A stretch of 64,000 nt of DNA from an uncultured Alphaproteobacteria bacterium (GTDB lineage Bacteria > Pseudomonadota > Alphaproteobacteria > HIMB59), in NCBI GenBank assembly GCA_902530745.1, contig CACABO010000008.1, positions 1-64,000 of the forward strand, in the 5' to 3' direction. The stretch's first letter is position 1, and every line of letters begins with the position of its first letter. The position numbers and the translations under genes were made by a program. Below, one piece after another: positions 51,515 to 61,360 of the stretch. The notes beneath the pieces were generated by a model. The model was given only the letters and a program-made list of their open reading frames with translations. It made no database searches and was not told where the DNA came from.

Positions 51515-54297
51515 TATTTTCTTAAATAAATACCTGTTTGATTATTTTTATTCTTAATTAGATCCTTTGGTTTACCTTCAAATAAAATATTCCCACCTTT
51601 TTCTCCACCCTCAGGTCCTAAATCTATAATCCAATCACTCGTGTTAATAACATCTAAGTTGTGTTCTATTACAATTACAGTATTTCCGTAAGACACTAAT
51701 TTATGAAGTATCTCTAAAAGTTTTTTTATATCATCAAAATGAAGTCCAGTTGTAGGTTCGTCTAAAATATAAAGTGTTTTTCCAGTTTGACGTTTCGATA
51801 ATTCTTTAGAAAGTTTAATCCTTTGAGCTTCTCCACCGGATAGTGTTGTTGCTGATTGACCAATAGAAATATACCCTAAACCAACATCTTTTAGTGTTTT
51901 AAGCTTTGAATATACTTGTGGATTATTAATAAAAAATTCTTCAGCATCATCTACTGTCATTGATAATATATCATTAATATTTTTTTTATTATATTGAATA
52001 CTTAATGTTTCCTTATTATATCTTTTTCCGTTACAAACTTCACATTTAACATATACAGGTGCTAAAAAATGCATTTCAATTTTTTTTAATCCATCACCCT
52101 CACAACTCTCACACCTACCTCCTTTAACATTAAATGAAAATCTACCAGGTTTAAAACCTTTAACTTTAGCTTCTGGTAAATTTGCAAACCATTCTCTTAT
52201 AGGTGTAAAAAGCCCAACATAAGTAGCTGGGTTTGATCTAGGTGTTCTTCCAATCGGTGATTGATCGATATTTATAACTTTATCAATATTTTCTATACCT
52301 TTAATGTCCTCATAAGGGAGTGTTTTTATAATTTTTTCATAAATTCTGTTATTAGTAGCTCCATACAAAGTTTCATTAATTAATGTTGACTTTCCACTTC
52401 CAGAAACACCAGTAATAGTTATAAACTTACTTAAAGGAAATTTTACACTCACATCTTTTAAATTATTCCCATTTGCCTTTTTAATTTCAATAAATTGTTT
52501 TGATGGATTTTTATTAAGAGTGGGTGGATACCTACCAATTAAACCCCTTATATAGCTACTAGTTAAACTATCTTTACTATTTAGTATTTTGTTGAATTCT
52601 CCGTTAGCTACAATAGATCCACCATTGATACCCGCATGCTTACCGATATCAACTACATAATCTGCCTCTCTTATAATATCCTCATCATGCTCAACGACTA
52701 TTATTGTGTTACCTAAATCTCTTAAATTCTTGAGAGTATTTATAAGTTTTTGATTATCTCTTTGATGAAGTCCTATTGAAGGTTCATCTAATACATATGT
52801 AACTCCAGTTAAGCCAGACCCAATTTGACTTGCTAATCGAATTCTTTGAGACTCTCCACCAGATAGAGTAGAACTTTTTCTCGATAAACTTAAGTAATTC
52901 AAACCAACTTCATTTAAAAAATTTAATCTAGAAAAGATTTCTTTTTTTAATGGAGCTGCTATTAGTTTTTCCTGATCATTTAATTCATTTTCAAATTCAT
53001 TAATCCACTTTAAAGAATTAGCTATGCTTAGGGAAGTAAAGTCAGAAATAGTTATATTATTAATCTTAACACACAGTGCTTTTTCATTAAGTCTTTTTCC
53101 ATTACAGTCATTACAAGTTTTTGAGTTTCTAAATTTTTCAAGCTCCCATTGCCTCCACCAACTTGAAGAGCCATCATAGATATCGTCCATGATATTTATT
53201 AAACCATCAAATTGTCTTCCACCATAAAGAACCTCATTTTGAAAAGATTTAGGTATTTTAGACCAAATAATATTTTCTAATTTTTTTGCATTAAACATTT
53301 TTTTTAGCTTTGGAAATATTCTTGATTTTGATCTTTCTGACCAAAAATTTATTGCTCCTTCATTAAATGATAAATTTTTATCTGGTATCAATATATCTTC
53401 ATCAAATGTATCTATCTCACCAAGACCGTCACATGTTTTACAAGCTCCATATGGATTATTAAAACTAAATAATCTGGGTTCTATCTCATCAATACTAAAT
53501 CCGCTTACGGGACACATGAATTTATCAGACAATGTAATTATTTCATTATCATCAATGTTAAATACCTCTACACTTCCTTCACTTTCTTTTAAACTAATTT
53601 CAATACTATTTGCTAATCTATCTCTATTATCTTTTGAAGGTACTATTCTATCAATTACAACACTTATAGAATGTTTAAAGTTTTTACTTAATTCAGGTAG
53701 TTCTTCTTTTTGATAAAGTTTGTTATTAATAAAAAATCTCTCGTAACCTTTTTTAAAATATTCCTCAAAGAGTTTTTTATACTCTCCTTTTCTCCCTTTA
53801 ATTAATGGAGACATAATCATTATTTTTTTTGAATTAAATTTTAACTTAACTTCATCTATCATTTCTGAGCTAGTTAAGCCTTTGATTGGTTTTCCAGTTG
53901 CGGGTGAGTAGGGTACACCAACTCTTGAGAATAGAACCCTTAGATAATCATAAATTTCAGTTACTGTTCCTACAGTTGATCTAGGGTTTTTAGAAGTTGT
54001 TTTTTGATCAATTGAAATAGCAGGAGATAAACCTTCTATTTTATCAACCTTGGGTTTATCCATCATATCTAAAAACTGACGGGCATAAGCACTTAGTGAT
54101 TCGATATACTTCCTCTGTCCTTCAGCATAAATTGTATCGAAGGCTAATGTTGATTTGCCAGACCCACTCACACCAGTTATTACAACGAGTTTGTTTTTTG
54201 GTAAATTTAAATTTATATTTTTTAAATTATGTTCATGGGCATTATGAACAATAATGTGAGTAAGTGGTGTATGTTTATCCATTAAATTAGATATCAA
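51481..54297 (-). CDS. uvrA: Excinuclease ABC subunit A
   Basis: A 938-residue UvrA with two ABC ATPase modules: Walker A GVSGSGKSTLAFDTIYAEGQ and GVSGSGKSTLINETLYG, signatures LSGGESQRIRLASQ and LSGGEAQRIKLSKE. The zinc module in the second half is CESCEGDGLKK with CEVCNGKRYN. In the first module the upper CxxC is CPVS, with one cysteine lost, while the partner CKTCDGLG is kept. A start at 54282 (MDKHTPLTHI) is also possible. It recognises DNA lesions for nucleotide excision repair. No LexA box of the GAAC-N7-GAAC type is visible upstream. Confidence 0.96.
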   Translation of the reverse strand: MISNLMDKHTPLTHIIVHNAHEHNLKNINLNLPKNKLVVITGVSGSGKSTLAFDTIYAEGQRKYIESLSAYARQFLDMMDKPKVDKIEGLSPAISIDQKTTSKNPRSTVGTVTEIYDYLRVLFSRVGVPYSPATGKPIKGLTSSEMIDEVKLKFNSKKIMIMSPLIKGRKGEYKKLFEEYFKKGYERFFINNKLYQKEELPELSKNFKHSISVVIDRIVPSKDNRDRLANSIEISLKESEGSVEVFNIDDNEIITLSDKFMCPVSGFSIDEIEPRLFSFNNPYGACKTCDGLGEIDTFDEDILIPDKNLSFNEGAINFWSERSKSRIFPKLKKMFNAKKLENIIWSKIPKSFQNEVLYGGRQFDGLINIMDDIYDGSSSWWRQWELEKFRNSKTCNDCNGKRLNEKALCVKINNITISDFTSLSIANSLKWINEFENELNDQEKLIAAPLKKEIFSRLNFLNEVGLNYLSLSRKSSTLSGGESQRIRLASQIGSGLTGVTYVLDEPSIGLHQRDNQKLINTLKNLRDLGNTIIVVEHDEDIIREADYVVDIGKHAGINGGSIVANGEFNKILNSKDSLTSSYIRGLIGRYPPTLNKNPSKQFIEIKKANGNNLKDVSVKFPLSKFITITGVSGSGKSTLINETLYGATNNRIYEKIIKTLPYEDIKGIENIDKVINIDQSPIGRTPRSNPATYVGLFTPIREWFANLPEAKVKGFKPGRFSFNVKGGRCESCEGDGLKKIEMHFLAPVYVKCEVCNGKRYNKETLSIQYNKKNINDILSMTVDDAEEFFINNPQVYSKLKTLKDVGLGYISIGQSATTLSGGEAQRIKLSKELSKRQTGKTLYILDEPTTGLHFDDIKKLLEILHKLVSYGNTVIVIEHNLDVINTSDWIIDLGPEGGEKGGNILFEGKPKDLIKNKNNQTGIYLRKYQESLALSTAS

Positions 54298-54346
54298 TTA
54301 AAGGGCTTTTAATATATATTAATATTACCTTTTAATAAAAATATTC

Positions 54347-54817
54347 ATGGCTGGATCAGTAAATAAAGTAATTCTTCTAGGCAACTTAGGTAAAGATCCT
54401 GATATTAGAGCTACAACAGCTGGATCGAGACTTGCGAGTTTTTCAATTGCTACCTCTACGAAATACCGAAACAAAGACACTCAACAGTTAGAGGATAAGA
54501 CTGAATGGCACAGAGTTGTTGTTTTTAATGATAAGTTAGCCGATATTTGTGAAAAATATTTAAGGAAAGGTTCAAAGATATACATAGAAGGTCAACTTCA
54601 AACAAGGAAATGGACTGATAATAATGGTGTTGATAAATACACAACTGAAGTAGTTATTCCAAATTATTCTGGAGTATTAACGATGTTAGATACTCGTTCT
54701 CAATCATCTGTTAGTGATGAAAATAATAGTAATCAATTAGACTCAGCAGCAGATGAAGCAATGGGTGGTTCAGAAACATCTACAGCTGAACAACTCGATG
54801 ATGACATTCCTTTTTAA
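54347..54817 (+). CDS. ssb: Single-stranded DNA-binding protein
   Basis: A 156-residue SSB with an OB-fold start [21 protein letters not shown], then [16 protein letters not shown] and [15 protein letters not shown]. It has a disordered Asn/Ser-rich linker and the acidic tip DDDIPF that docks partner proteins. It is divergent from uvrA over 49 bp and followed by gyrA after 8 bp, the usual uvrA<>ssb-gyrA order. Confidence 0.97.
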   Translation: MAGSVNKVILLGNLGKDPDIRATTAGSRLASFSIATSTKYRNKDTQQLEDKTEWHRVVVFNDKLADICEKYLRKGSKIYIEGQLQTRKWTDNNGVDKYTTEVVIPNYSGVLTMLDTRSQSSVSDENNSNQLDSAADEAMGGSETSTAEQLDDDIPF

Positions 54818-54825
54818 AAAAATCA

Positions 54826-57492
54826 TTGGCTAAAAAGAAAAAAACTAAAGCAAAACAGTTAGATGTTTTGGATACTAAAATATATCCAAACATAGATATT
54901 ACAGATGAATTAGAAAAAAGTTATTTAGATTACGCTATGAGTGTCATAGTCTCTAGAGCTTTACCCGACGTAAGGGATGGATTAAAACCAGTTCATAGAA
55001 GAATACTTTACTCTATGTATGAGTCTTCATACCATCACAACAAACCTTATAAAAAATCTGCAAGAATAGTTGGAGATGTTATGGGTAAATATCACCCTCA
55101 TGGTGACTCTGCAATATATGAGTCTATGGTTAGAATGGCACAAGATTTTACAATGCGTCTCCCCTTAATAGATGGTCAGGGAAATTATGGTTCTATGGAC
55201 GGAGATCCTGCTGCAGCTATGCGTTACACCGAAGCTAGATTAGATAAAATCTCATCTTTTATGTTAGAAGAATTAGAGTATGAAACAGTTCAACTTAGAG
55301 CAAATTACGATGAGACATTAACAGAACCTAAAGTTTTACCATCAAGATTTCCAAATATTTTTGTAAATGGTGCCAGTGGTATTGCAGTAGGAATGGCAAC
55401 AAATATTCCTCCTCATAATCTTGGAGAAATTATAGACGCTACTTTACTTCTAGTAGATGAACCAGATACAACTTCTAAACAACTTCATAAGATAGTAAAA
55501 GGGCCAGATTTTCCAACTGGAGGAATTATATCTGGTTCTGCTGGTCTAAGCTCAATGTATGAAACAGGTAGGGGAAGCGTTACAGTCTTATCTAAACTTC
55601 ATGAAGAAAAAATTAAGAGTAGAAATGCAATTATAATTACAGAAATTCCTTACTTGCAAAATAAGTCAAAACTTTTAGAGCGTATTGCTGACGTAGTTAA
55701 CAATAAAACAATAGAGGGTATAAACGATATTCGTGATGAGTCGAATAAAGAGGGCGTTAGAATTGTAGTTGAATTAAAATCATCTGCTGTGCCTGAAATA
55801 ATAAAAAATCAGCTATTTCAATATACTCCCTTAAAAACCTCATTCAGCAGTAATATGCTTGCATTGAAAGAGACTAAGCCTTTAACGCTTAATTTAAAAG
55901 ATGGCCTCACTTATTTTATTAATTTTAGAAAAGATGTTATTACAAAAAGAACTGTATATAAACTTAACAAAGCAAGAGAAAAAGCTAACATTTTAATTGG
56001 ATTATCAATTGCTGTTAATAATATTGATGCAGTAATTACCCTTATTAAAAAATCTAAAACTCCATTAGAGGCTAAAGAAAAATTATTATCAACAAAATGG
56101 ACACTAAAATCCAATGTTACTCAATACATTAGGTTAATAAACCCTTCTTTTAAATTATCTGGATCTAAGATTCTGTTAGATGAGGAACAAGCTAAGGCTA
56201 TTCTAGAATTAAGACTTCAAAAGTTAACAGCTTTAGAAAGAGATGATTTATTTAATAATTTAAAATCACTTGTAGAAGATATTAATACATATCTCAAAAT
56301 ATTAAACTCAGATAAGCAACTTTTAAAAGTATTAAAAAGTGAATTGACAGAAATTAAAGATAATTTTTCTACAGTTCGAAAAACTGAAATTCAAAAACAA
56401 GATATTGAAGACATAGATACGGAAGATCTAATAATAGAAGAGGATGTTGTAGTCACAGTTTCCCATCAAGGTTATATAAAAAGAGTTCTAAAATCCTCTT
56501 ACAAAGTTCAAAAAAGAGGTGGTAAAGGTAAAAAAGCTATGACTACACGAGATGAAGATTTTCTTGAACAAGTATTTGCAGCCACTACTCGTGATACAAT
56601 ATTATTTTTTACTTCAGTTGGAAAAGTTTATTCTATGAAAGCCTATGAATTACCTGCTGGCACACCTACATCGAGGGGAAAAGCAATAGTCAATCTTATT
56701 CCAATAACAAAAAACGAAAAAATTTCTTCTATTCTCACATTGCCAAAAGATATTGATGATTTTGAGAATTATAATTTAGTTTTTGCTACTAGCCTTGGGA
56801 ACATAAGAAAAAATAAACTAAAAGATGTAGCAATGAGTGGTTCAAGAAAATTATCTAGAACAGGTAAGACTGCTATTAAACTTAAAACAGGAGATAGGTT
56901 AATTGGTGTAATTTCTGTTATAGAAAATGATGATGTACAGCTTGCAACAACAAATGGTAAATCAATCAGATTTGCTACAAAAGATTTAAGAGAGTTTTCA
57001 GGATTAGGCTCTGCAGGTGTAAGGGGAATTAAACTAGCTAAAGATGATAAAGTTGTATCTGTATGCAGTTTACTTCATAATAAAATATCTATAGATGTTA
57101 GAGAGTCCTATTTAAAAGCAAAAAATGAGGCTAAAAAAGATATATCAAAAATAAACAATAAATTTAAAGAACTTGCAAATACAGAAGAATATCTCTTATC
57201 AATTACCGAAAATGGTTATGGTAAGTTAAGTTCTGCTTATGAATACAGAATTACTAATAGAGGTGGATCGGGAGTTACTAATATTACTGTTACCCCTAAA
57301 AATGGAAGAGTTATTCAATCATTAAAAGTAAATTTGGATGATAATATAGCTTTAATTTCAGATACTGGTAAATTATTAAGGTGTAATGTTGGAGATAATA
57401 TCAGAGTAGTTGGAAGAGTTTCCCAAGGTGTCTCTGTATTTAAAGTAGATGCAAATGAAAAAATTGTCTCTGTAGCAAGGTTAGAAGATTAA
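54826..57492 (+). CDS. gyrA: DNA gyrase subunit A
   Basis: An 888-residue type II topoisomerase subunit starting at TTG 54826. The breakage-reunion domain has the active-site tyrosine in [13 protein letters not shown]. The quinolone-determining region reads [18 protein letters not shown], with Ser at the E. coli 83 position and Glu at 87 (Asp in E. coli). The GyrA-box is [11 protein letters not shown], distinguishing it from ParC, and the C-terminal domain is a set of beta-pinwheel repeats. coaD follows after 1 bp. Confidence 0.97.
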   Translation: MAKKKKTKAKQLDVLDTKIYPNIDITDELEKSYLDYAMSVIVSRALPDVRDGLKPVHRRILYSMYESSYHHNKPYKKSARIVGDVMGKYHPHGDSAIYESMVRMAQDFTMRLPLIDGQGNYGSMDGDPAAAMRYTEARLDKISSFMLEELEYETVQLRANYDETLTEPKVLPSRFPNIFVNGASGIAVGMATNIPPHNLGEIIDATLLLVDEPDTTSKQLHKIVKGPDFPTGGIISGSAGLSSMYETGRGSVTVLSKLHEEKIKSRNAIIITEIPYLQNKSKLLERIADVVNNKTIEGINDIRDESNKEGVRIVVELKSSAVPEIIKNQLFQYTPLKTSFSSNMLALKETKPLTLNLKDGLTYFINFRKDVITKRTVYKLNKAREKANILIGLSIAVNNIDAVITLIKKSKTPLEAKEKLLSTKWTLKSNVTQYIRLINPSFKLSGSKILLDEEQAKAILELRLQKLTALERDDLFNNLKSLVEDINTYLKILNSDKQLLKVLKSELTEIKDNFSTVRKTEIQKQDIEDIDTEDLIIEEDVVVTVSHQGYIKRVLKSSYKVQKRGGKGKKAMTTRDEDFLEQVFAATTRDTILFFTSVGKVYSMKAYELPAGTPTSRGKAIVNLIPITKNEKISSILTLPKDIDDFENYNLVFATSLGNIRKNKLKDVAMSGSRKLSRTGKTAIKLKTGDRLIGVISVIENDDVQLATTNGKSIRFATKDLREFSGLGSAGVRGIKLAKDDKVVSVCSLLHNKISIDVRESYLKAKNEAKKDISKINNKFKELANTEEYLLSITENGYGKLSSAYEYRITNRGGSGVTNITVTPKNGRVIQSLKVNLDDNIALISDTGKLLRCNVGDNIRVVGRVSQGVSVFKVDANEKIVSVARLED

Positions 57493-57493
57493 A

Positions 57494-57982
57494 ATGTCAA
57501 AAATTGGTATATATCCCGGTTCATTCGATCCAATCACTTATGGACATCTTGATATTATTCAAAGGAGTTTAAGTGTAGTTGATGAATTAGTTATAGCTGT
57601 TTCAAATAATAAGTCTAAAAATCACCTAATATCTATTGATGATAGATTAAATTTAATCAATCAATCAATCTCATCTCTTCCAGAAAAAGATTTATCAAAA
57701 ATTAAAGTAGAAAAATTTGATAATTTACTAGTACACTATGTAAAATCAAAAAATGCTTCATTGATTATTCGAGGTTTAAGAGCTGTTTCAGATTTTGAGT
57801 ATGAGTTTTTAATGACTGGTATGAATAGATCAATCGATAAAGATATTGAAACTATTTTTTTAATGTCTTCAGAAAAATATCATTTTATATCATCAAGATT
57901 TATAAAAGAGATACACAAGTTGGGTGGGGATATTTCCAAAAGTGTACCAAAACCAGTCCTTGATTTCTTGGCAAAAATTTGA
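57494..57982 (+). CDS. coaD: Phosphopantetheine adenylyltransferase
   Basis: A 162-residue CoaD, the penultimate step of coenzyme A synthesis. The nucleotidyltransferase motif is GSFDPITYGHLDII at the N-terminus, with the RGLRAVSDFEYEF middle block and the C-terminal ISSRFIKEIHKLGGDI (ISSR motif). It lies in the conserved gyrA-coaD order, and tRNA-Lys follows 22 bp later. Confidence 0.96.
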   Translation: MSKIGIYPGSFDPITYGHLDIIQRSLSVVDELVIAVSNNKSKNHLISIDDRLNLINQSISSLPEKDLSKIKVEKFDNLLVHYVKSKNASLIIRGLRAVSDFEYEFLMTGMNRSIDKDIETIFLMSSEKYHFISSRFIKEIHKLGGDISKSVPKPVLDFLAKI

Positions 57983-58004
57983 AATGTTCACAATTATTCT
58001 ACAC

Positions 58005-58080
58005 GGGCCCATAGCTCAGCCGGTAGAGCACCTGACTTTTAATCAGGGTGTCGCAGGTTCGAATCCTGCTGGGCTCACCA
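58005..58080 (+). tRNA. tRNA-Lys (anticodon TTT), CCA encoded
   Basis: GGGCCCA...TGGGCTC-A-CCA forms the acceptor stem with one G-U pair. The D-arm is AGCTCAGCCGGTAGAGC, the anticodon loop CTTTTAA gives TTT, and the T-arm is GCAGGTTCGAATCCTGC. Length is 76 nt including the encoded CCA. Confidence 0.98.
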
Positions 58081-58089
58081 CTTATAACT

Positions 58090-58542
58090 ATGATTAAAGT
58101 TTATTTAGCTGGAGAAATTCACACTAATTGGCGTGAAGATTTAATTCAATTGTGTAATTCAGCTAATTTGAAGACTCAATTTTTCTCTCCTGTAACCAAT
58201 CATGAAAATTCTGATAATTGTGGAGTAGAAATATTAGGACCTGAAGATAAAAATTTTTGGAAAGATAATAAAGGTGCCAATATTAATTCTATTCGTACAA
58301 AAAAAGCTATAAAGGATAGCGATGTAGTAATTGTAAAATTTGGCGAAAAATACAAACAATGGAATGCTGCTTTTGATGCTGGATATGCTTCGGCTCTAAA
58401 CAAATCAATTATTATTATACATAGTGATGATCATCAACATGCTTTAAAAGAGGTAGATGCAGCAGCTTCTGCTGTAGTGTCTAATAATGAACAAGTGGTT
58501 CGTATTTTAAAATATGTTCAAGATGGATCTCTTGAAAAATAA
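58090..58542 (+). CDS. YtoQ family protein
   Basis: A 150-residue YtoQ-type protein starting at ATG 58090 (MIKVYLAGEIHTNWREDLI). A longer in-frame start at 58048 would read through the tRNA-Lys and is rejected. Conserved segments are YLAGEIHTNWR, SPVTNHENSDNCG, IRTKKAIKDSDVVIVKFG and QWNAAFDAGYASAL, resembling a nucleoside 2-deoxyribosyltransferase-like Rossmann fold. The cellular role of the family is unknown. It begins 9 bp after the tRNA. Confidence 0.85.
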   Translation: MIKVYLAGEIHTNWREDLIQLCNSANLKTQFFSPVTNHENSDNCGVEILGPEDKNFWKDNKGANINSIRTKKAIKDSDVVIVKFGEKYKQWNAAFDAGYASALNKSIIIIHSDDHQHALKEVDAAASAVVSNNEQVVRILKYVQDGSLEK

Positions 58543-58595
58543 ATATGAAATATAATAAATCGACCAACTGTTTATTTATGGTTATAATCTGAAAT

Positions 58596-60026
58596 ATGCT
58601 TGATAAAAGAAAATTTTATATAAATGGTGAATGGGTATCTCCATCAAAAAACTCAGATTTTAATGTAATCAATCCAGCTACAGAAGAACCTTATGTAACT
58701 ATATCTTTAGGTAATGAAGATGACACTAACAAGGCTGTAGTAGCGGCAAAAAATGCTTTTACTTCATGGAAAAATACCTCTGTAAAGGAAAGAATAACTT
58801 TACTTGAAAAACTCTTAAAGATTTACAAGAGAAGATTTAATGAGATGGCCCAAGCCATTTCAACTGAACTTGGTGCTCCCTTAGATTGGGCTTCATCTGC
58901 ACAAACAGCCTCTGGAGAGTCACATATTGAAGATTTCATATTGAGATTAAAAAAATTTGAATTTGAAACAAAATTTGATGAAAGTTCCGATAATTATATA
59001 GTTTATGAACCTATTGGTGTGTGTGGTCTTATCACACCATGGAATTGGCCTATTAACCAAATAGCTCTTAAAGTAATACCGGCTTTTGCCACTGGCTGTA
59101 CCATGATTTTAAAACCATCTGAAATGGCACCTCTGTCTGGTTTGTTATTTGCTGAAATGATACATGAAGCAGGTTTTCCTGCAGGTGTTTTTAATTTAGT
59201 AAATGGAGATGGAGCAGGCGTTGGATCTCAAATATCCAGTCATCCTGACATTGACATGGTTTCTTTTACTGGTTCAACTAGAGCAGGTAAATTAATTTCA
59301 AAAAATGCAGCTGATACAATTAAAAGAGTTTGTCTAGAACTTGGTGGTAAGGGAGGTAATATTATTTTTGCTGATGCATACCCTAATGCTGTTAGAGATG
59401 GTGTAAGGAACATAATGAGTAATTCTGGTCAATCATGTGATGCACCTACACGAATGTTAGTTGAAAAATCAATTTATGAAAAAGCTGTTGAGGAAGCTGC
59501 AGATGAGGCTAAAAAGATAGGCGTAGATTTACCATCTAAATCAGGAGATCATATTGGCCCTGTAATTAATAAAATTCAATTTGAGAAAATACAGTCGTTA
59601 ATACAAAGCGGTATTGACGAGGGCGCTACACTTGTAGCTGGTGGAGCAGGTAGACCATCAAATCTTGAAAAAGGTTATTATGTAAAACCAACTGTATTCA
59701 CAAATGTTAGTAATGATATGAGAATAGCTAAAGAGGAAATATTTGGCCCAGTGTTATCCATTATTCCTTTTGAGTCTGAAGAAGAGGCTATTTCGATAAC
59801 TAATGATACACCATATGGATTAGGTAATTTTTTACAAACTGAAAATAAAGAGAGAGCCAGAAGAGTTTCAAAACAATTAAGGGCTGGTGTAGTTCAAATC
59901 AATGGAAATGCTCCTGACGCTGGAACACCTTTTGGAGGCTACAACCAATCTGGTAATGGACGCGAGGGTGGAACCTGGGGTCTGCACGAATATTTGGAAG
60001 TTAAAGCAATAAGTGGTTGGAAATAG
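58596..60026 (+). CDS. Aldehyde dehydrogenase family protein
   Basis: A 476-residue NAD(P)-dependent ALDH. The catalytic glutamate is in VCLELGGKGGNI, the catalytic cysteine in NSGQSCDAPTRM, and NWPINQ and FTGSTRAGKL are cofactor-binding motifs. The C-terminal KEEIFGPVLSIIPF is standard. The substrate is not obvious; it is followed without gap by a VOC protein and a homocysteine S-methyltransferase, so it may oxidise an aldehyde produced in degradation of a methylated compound. Confidence 0.9.
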   Translation: MLDKRKFYINGEWVSPSKNSDFNVINPATEEPYVTISLGNEDDTNKAVVAAKNAFTSWKNTSVKERITLLEKLLKIYKRRFNEMAQAISTELGAPLDWASSAQTASGESHIEDFILRLKKFEFETKFDESSDNYIVYEPIGVCGLITPWNWPINQIALKVIPAFATGCTMILKPSEMAPLSGLLFAEMIHEAGFPAGVFNLVNGDGAGVGSQISSHPDIDMVSFTGSTRAGKLISKNAADTIKRVCLELGGKGGNIIFADAYPNAVRDGVRNIMSNSGQSCDAPTRMLVEKSIYEKAVEEAADEAKKIGVDLPSKSGDHIGPVINKIQFEKIQSLIQSGIDEGATLVAGGAGRPSNLEKGYYVKPTVFTNVSNDMRIAKEEIFGPVLSIIPFESEEEAISITNDTPYGLGNFLQTENKERARRVSKQLRAGVVQINGNAPDAGTPFGGYNQSGNGREGGTWGLHEYLEVKAISGWK

Positions 60027-60407
60027 ATGATAGGATTTGTCATGGTTGGAACAAACGATCTTGATAAAGCTACTGGGTTTTATGATACCCTTCTTGATAT
60101 TATTGATTTAAAGAGAATTGAAAAAACTGATACTTATGGCTCCTACGCCCCTAAATCAAATCCCGAGGCAGTAGAATTTTATGTTACAACTCCTTTCAAT
60201 GAAGAAAAAGCAACGGTTGGTAACGGAACTCAAATTTCTTTTTATATAAATAATAAAGAAACTGTCGATTTATTTCATTCTACTGCAATAAGTTTAGGTG
60301 CAAAAGATGAAGGTGCCCCAGGTGAGAGATATGAAGGTGAGTATTATTCTTATATCAGAGATTTAGATGGCAACAAAATTTGTGGTTACACTTACCTGAA
60401 CAAATAA
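60027..60407 (+). CDS. VOC (glyoxalase/dioxygenase fold) protein
   Basis: A 126-residue vicinal-oxygen-chelate protein: start FVMVGTNDLDKATGFYDTLL, and the C-terminal SYIRDLDGNKICGYTYL with the metal-ligand glutamate position replaced by Cys/Gly (usually IEL or E). The N-terminal histidine of glyoxalases is also not evident (VGTND). It is therefore perhaps a binding or non-canonical enzyme. It starts directly at the ALDH stop. Confidence 0.8.
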   Translation: MIGFVMVGTNDLDKATGFYDTLLDIIDLKRIEKTDTYGSYAPKSNPEAVEFYVTTPFNEEKATVGNGTQISFYINNKETVDLFHSTAISLGAKDEGAPGERYEGEYYSYIRDLDGNKICGYTYLNK

Positions 60408-60424
60408 AGATTTATTTTATTTTT

Positions 60425-61345
60425 ATGTCCTATTCTGATATTGAAAATAAATTGAACTCAGGAAAAATTATTATTCTTGATGGTGGAATGGGTGCTGAGC
60501 TAGAAAAACTCGGAGCATCTATGGATAATAATCTATGGTCTGGCAGATGTTCTGTAGATAATCCTGAAATCGTATACAAAGCCCATCAAAATTTTATTCA
60601 ATCAGGCTCAGATATAATTACGACTAATACTTACGCTAGTACTCCAATTTCAATGAAAGAATATGGCTATGAAAACCATATTGAAGAATGGAATAAAGCG
60701 AGTGTAAAAATAGCTAAAAATGTTATTGATAATTCTAATTCCAATGTGTGTGTAGCTGGTTCGGTTTCTACATATGGTAGTTGGGATAGAATTGAACCAA
60801 AATTCTTAAAACCAGGTTTTTTAAAACAATTAAGTATTTTATCTGAAGCAGGTGTTGATTTAATTATCCTTGAAGCAATGACTTCATCAACAAGAACAAT
60901 TGAGACACTATTAGATTGTTCAAATGAATTTGATATATCAGTATGGCTTTCAATATCGTGTGCATTGGACAGAGAAAGAGACAAACTTATGCTTGGTTAT
61001 CAAGAAAGTATAAGTAATTCTGAGGCATTCTTTTACGATGATTTTGAAAATTCAATTAATGAATTTAAAAAAATTCATGATGGTCCTATATTAATAGCTC
61101 ATTCCGATATAAAGGTGATAAATCAAGGAATTCAAATAATCAAAAGTAATTATAATGGTGTTATTGGGGCATATCCGAATAACGGTTTTTTTAAAAAACC
61201 ACATTGGAATGTGGTAGAGAGTATTTCTCCACAAGAGTATTATGAAGAAGCTAAATTATGGGTTGAAAGTGGAGCACAAATTATAGGTGGTTGCTGTGGA
61301 GTCAGCCCTAGTCATATTAAAGCATTATCAGTTTTAAAGAATTAA
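60425..61345 (+). CDS. Homocysteine S-methyltransferase-family protein, copy 1
   Basis: A 306-residue Hcy-binding TIM barrel starting at ATG 60425 (MSYSDIENKLNSGKIIIL); the in-frame ATG at 60380 lies inside the VOC gene. It carries the zinc-thiolate set Cys in LSISCALDRER and the Cys-Cys of IIGGCCGVSPSHI. ILDGGMGAELEKLG near the N-terminus and ITTNTYASTPISM are typical. It should transfer a methyl group from a methylated donor (betaine, S-methylmethionine or similar) to homocysteine, making methionine. A paralogue lies at 62477-63463. Confidence 0.87.
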   Translation: MSYSDIENKLNSGKIIILDGGMGAELEKLGASMDNNLWSGRCSVDNPEIVYKAHQNFIQSGSDIITTNTYASTPISMKEYGYENHIEEWNKASVKIAKNVIDNSNSNVCVAGSVSTYGSWDRIEPKFLKPGFLKQLSILSEAGVDLIILEAMTSSTRTIETLLDCSNEFDISVWLSISCALDRERDKLMLGYQESISNSEAFFYDDFENSINEFKKIHDGPILIAHSDIKVINQGIQIIKSNYNGVIGAYPNNGFFKKPHWNVVESISPQEYYEEAKLWVESGAQIIGGCCGVSPSHIKALSVLKN

Positions 61346-61360
61346 TTTTTAAGTTAATTC
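61339..61360. terminator. Inverted repeat between convergent genes, possible bidirectional terminator
   Basis: GAATTAA-TTTTTAAG-TTAATTC, a 7-bp stem with 8-nt loop, covers the plus-strand stop codon and the minus-strand stop region of the two convergent genes. It is AT-rich and therefore weak. Confidence 0.4.

Noticed and set aside
58048-58089. Extended N-terminus for the YtoQ-like gene
   Set aside because: The extension lies within tRNA-Lys; the ATG at 58090 gives the family-typical MIKVYLAGEIH start.
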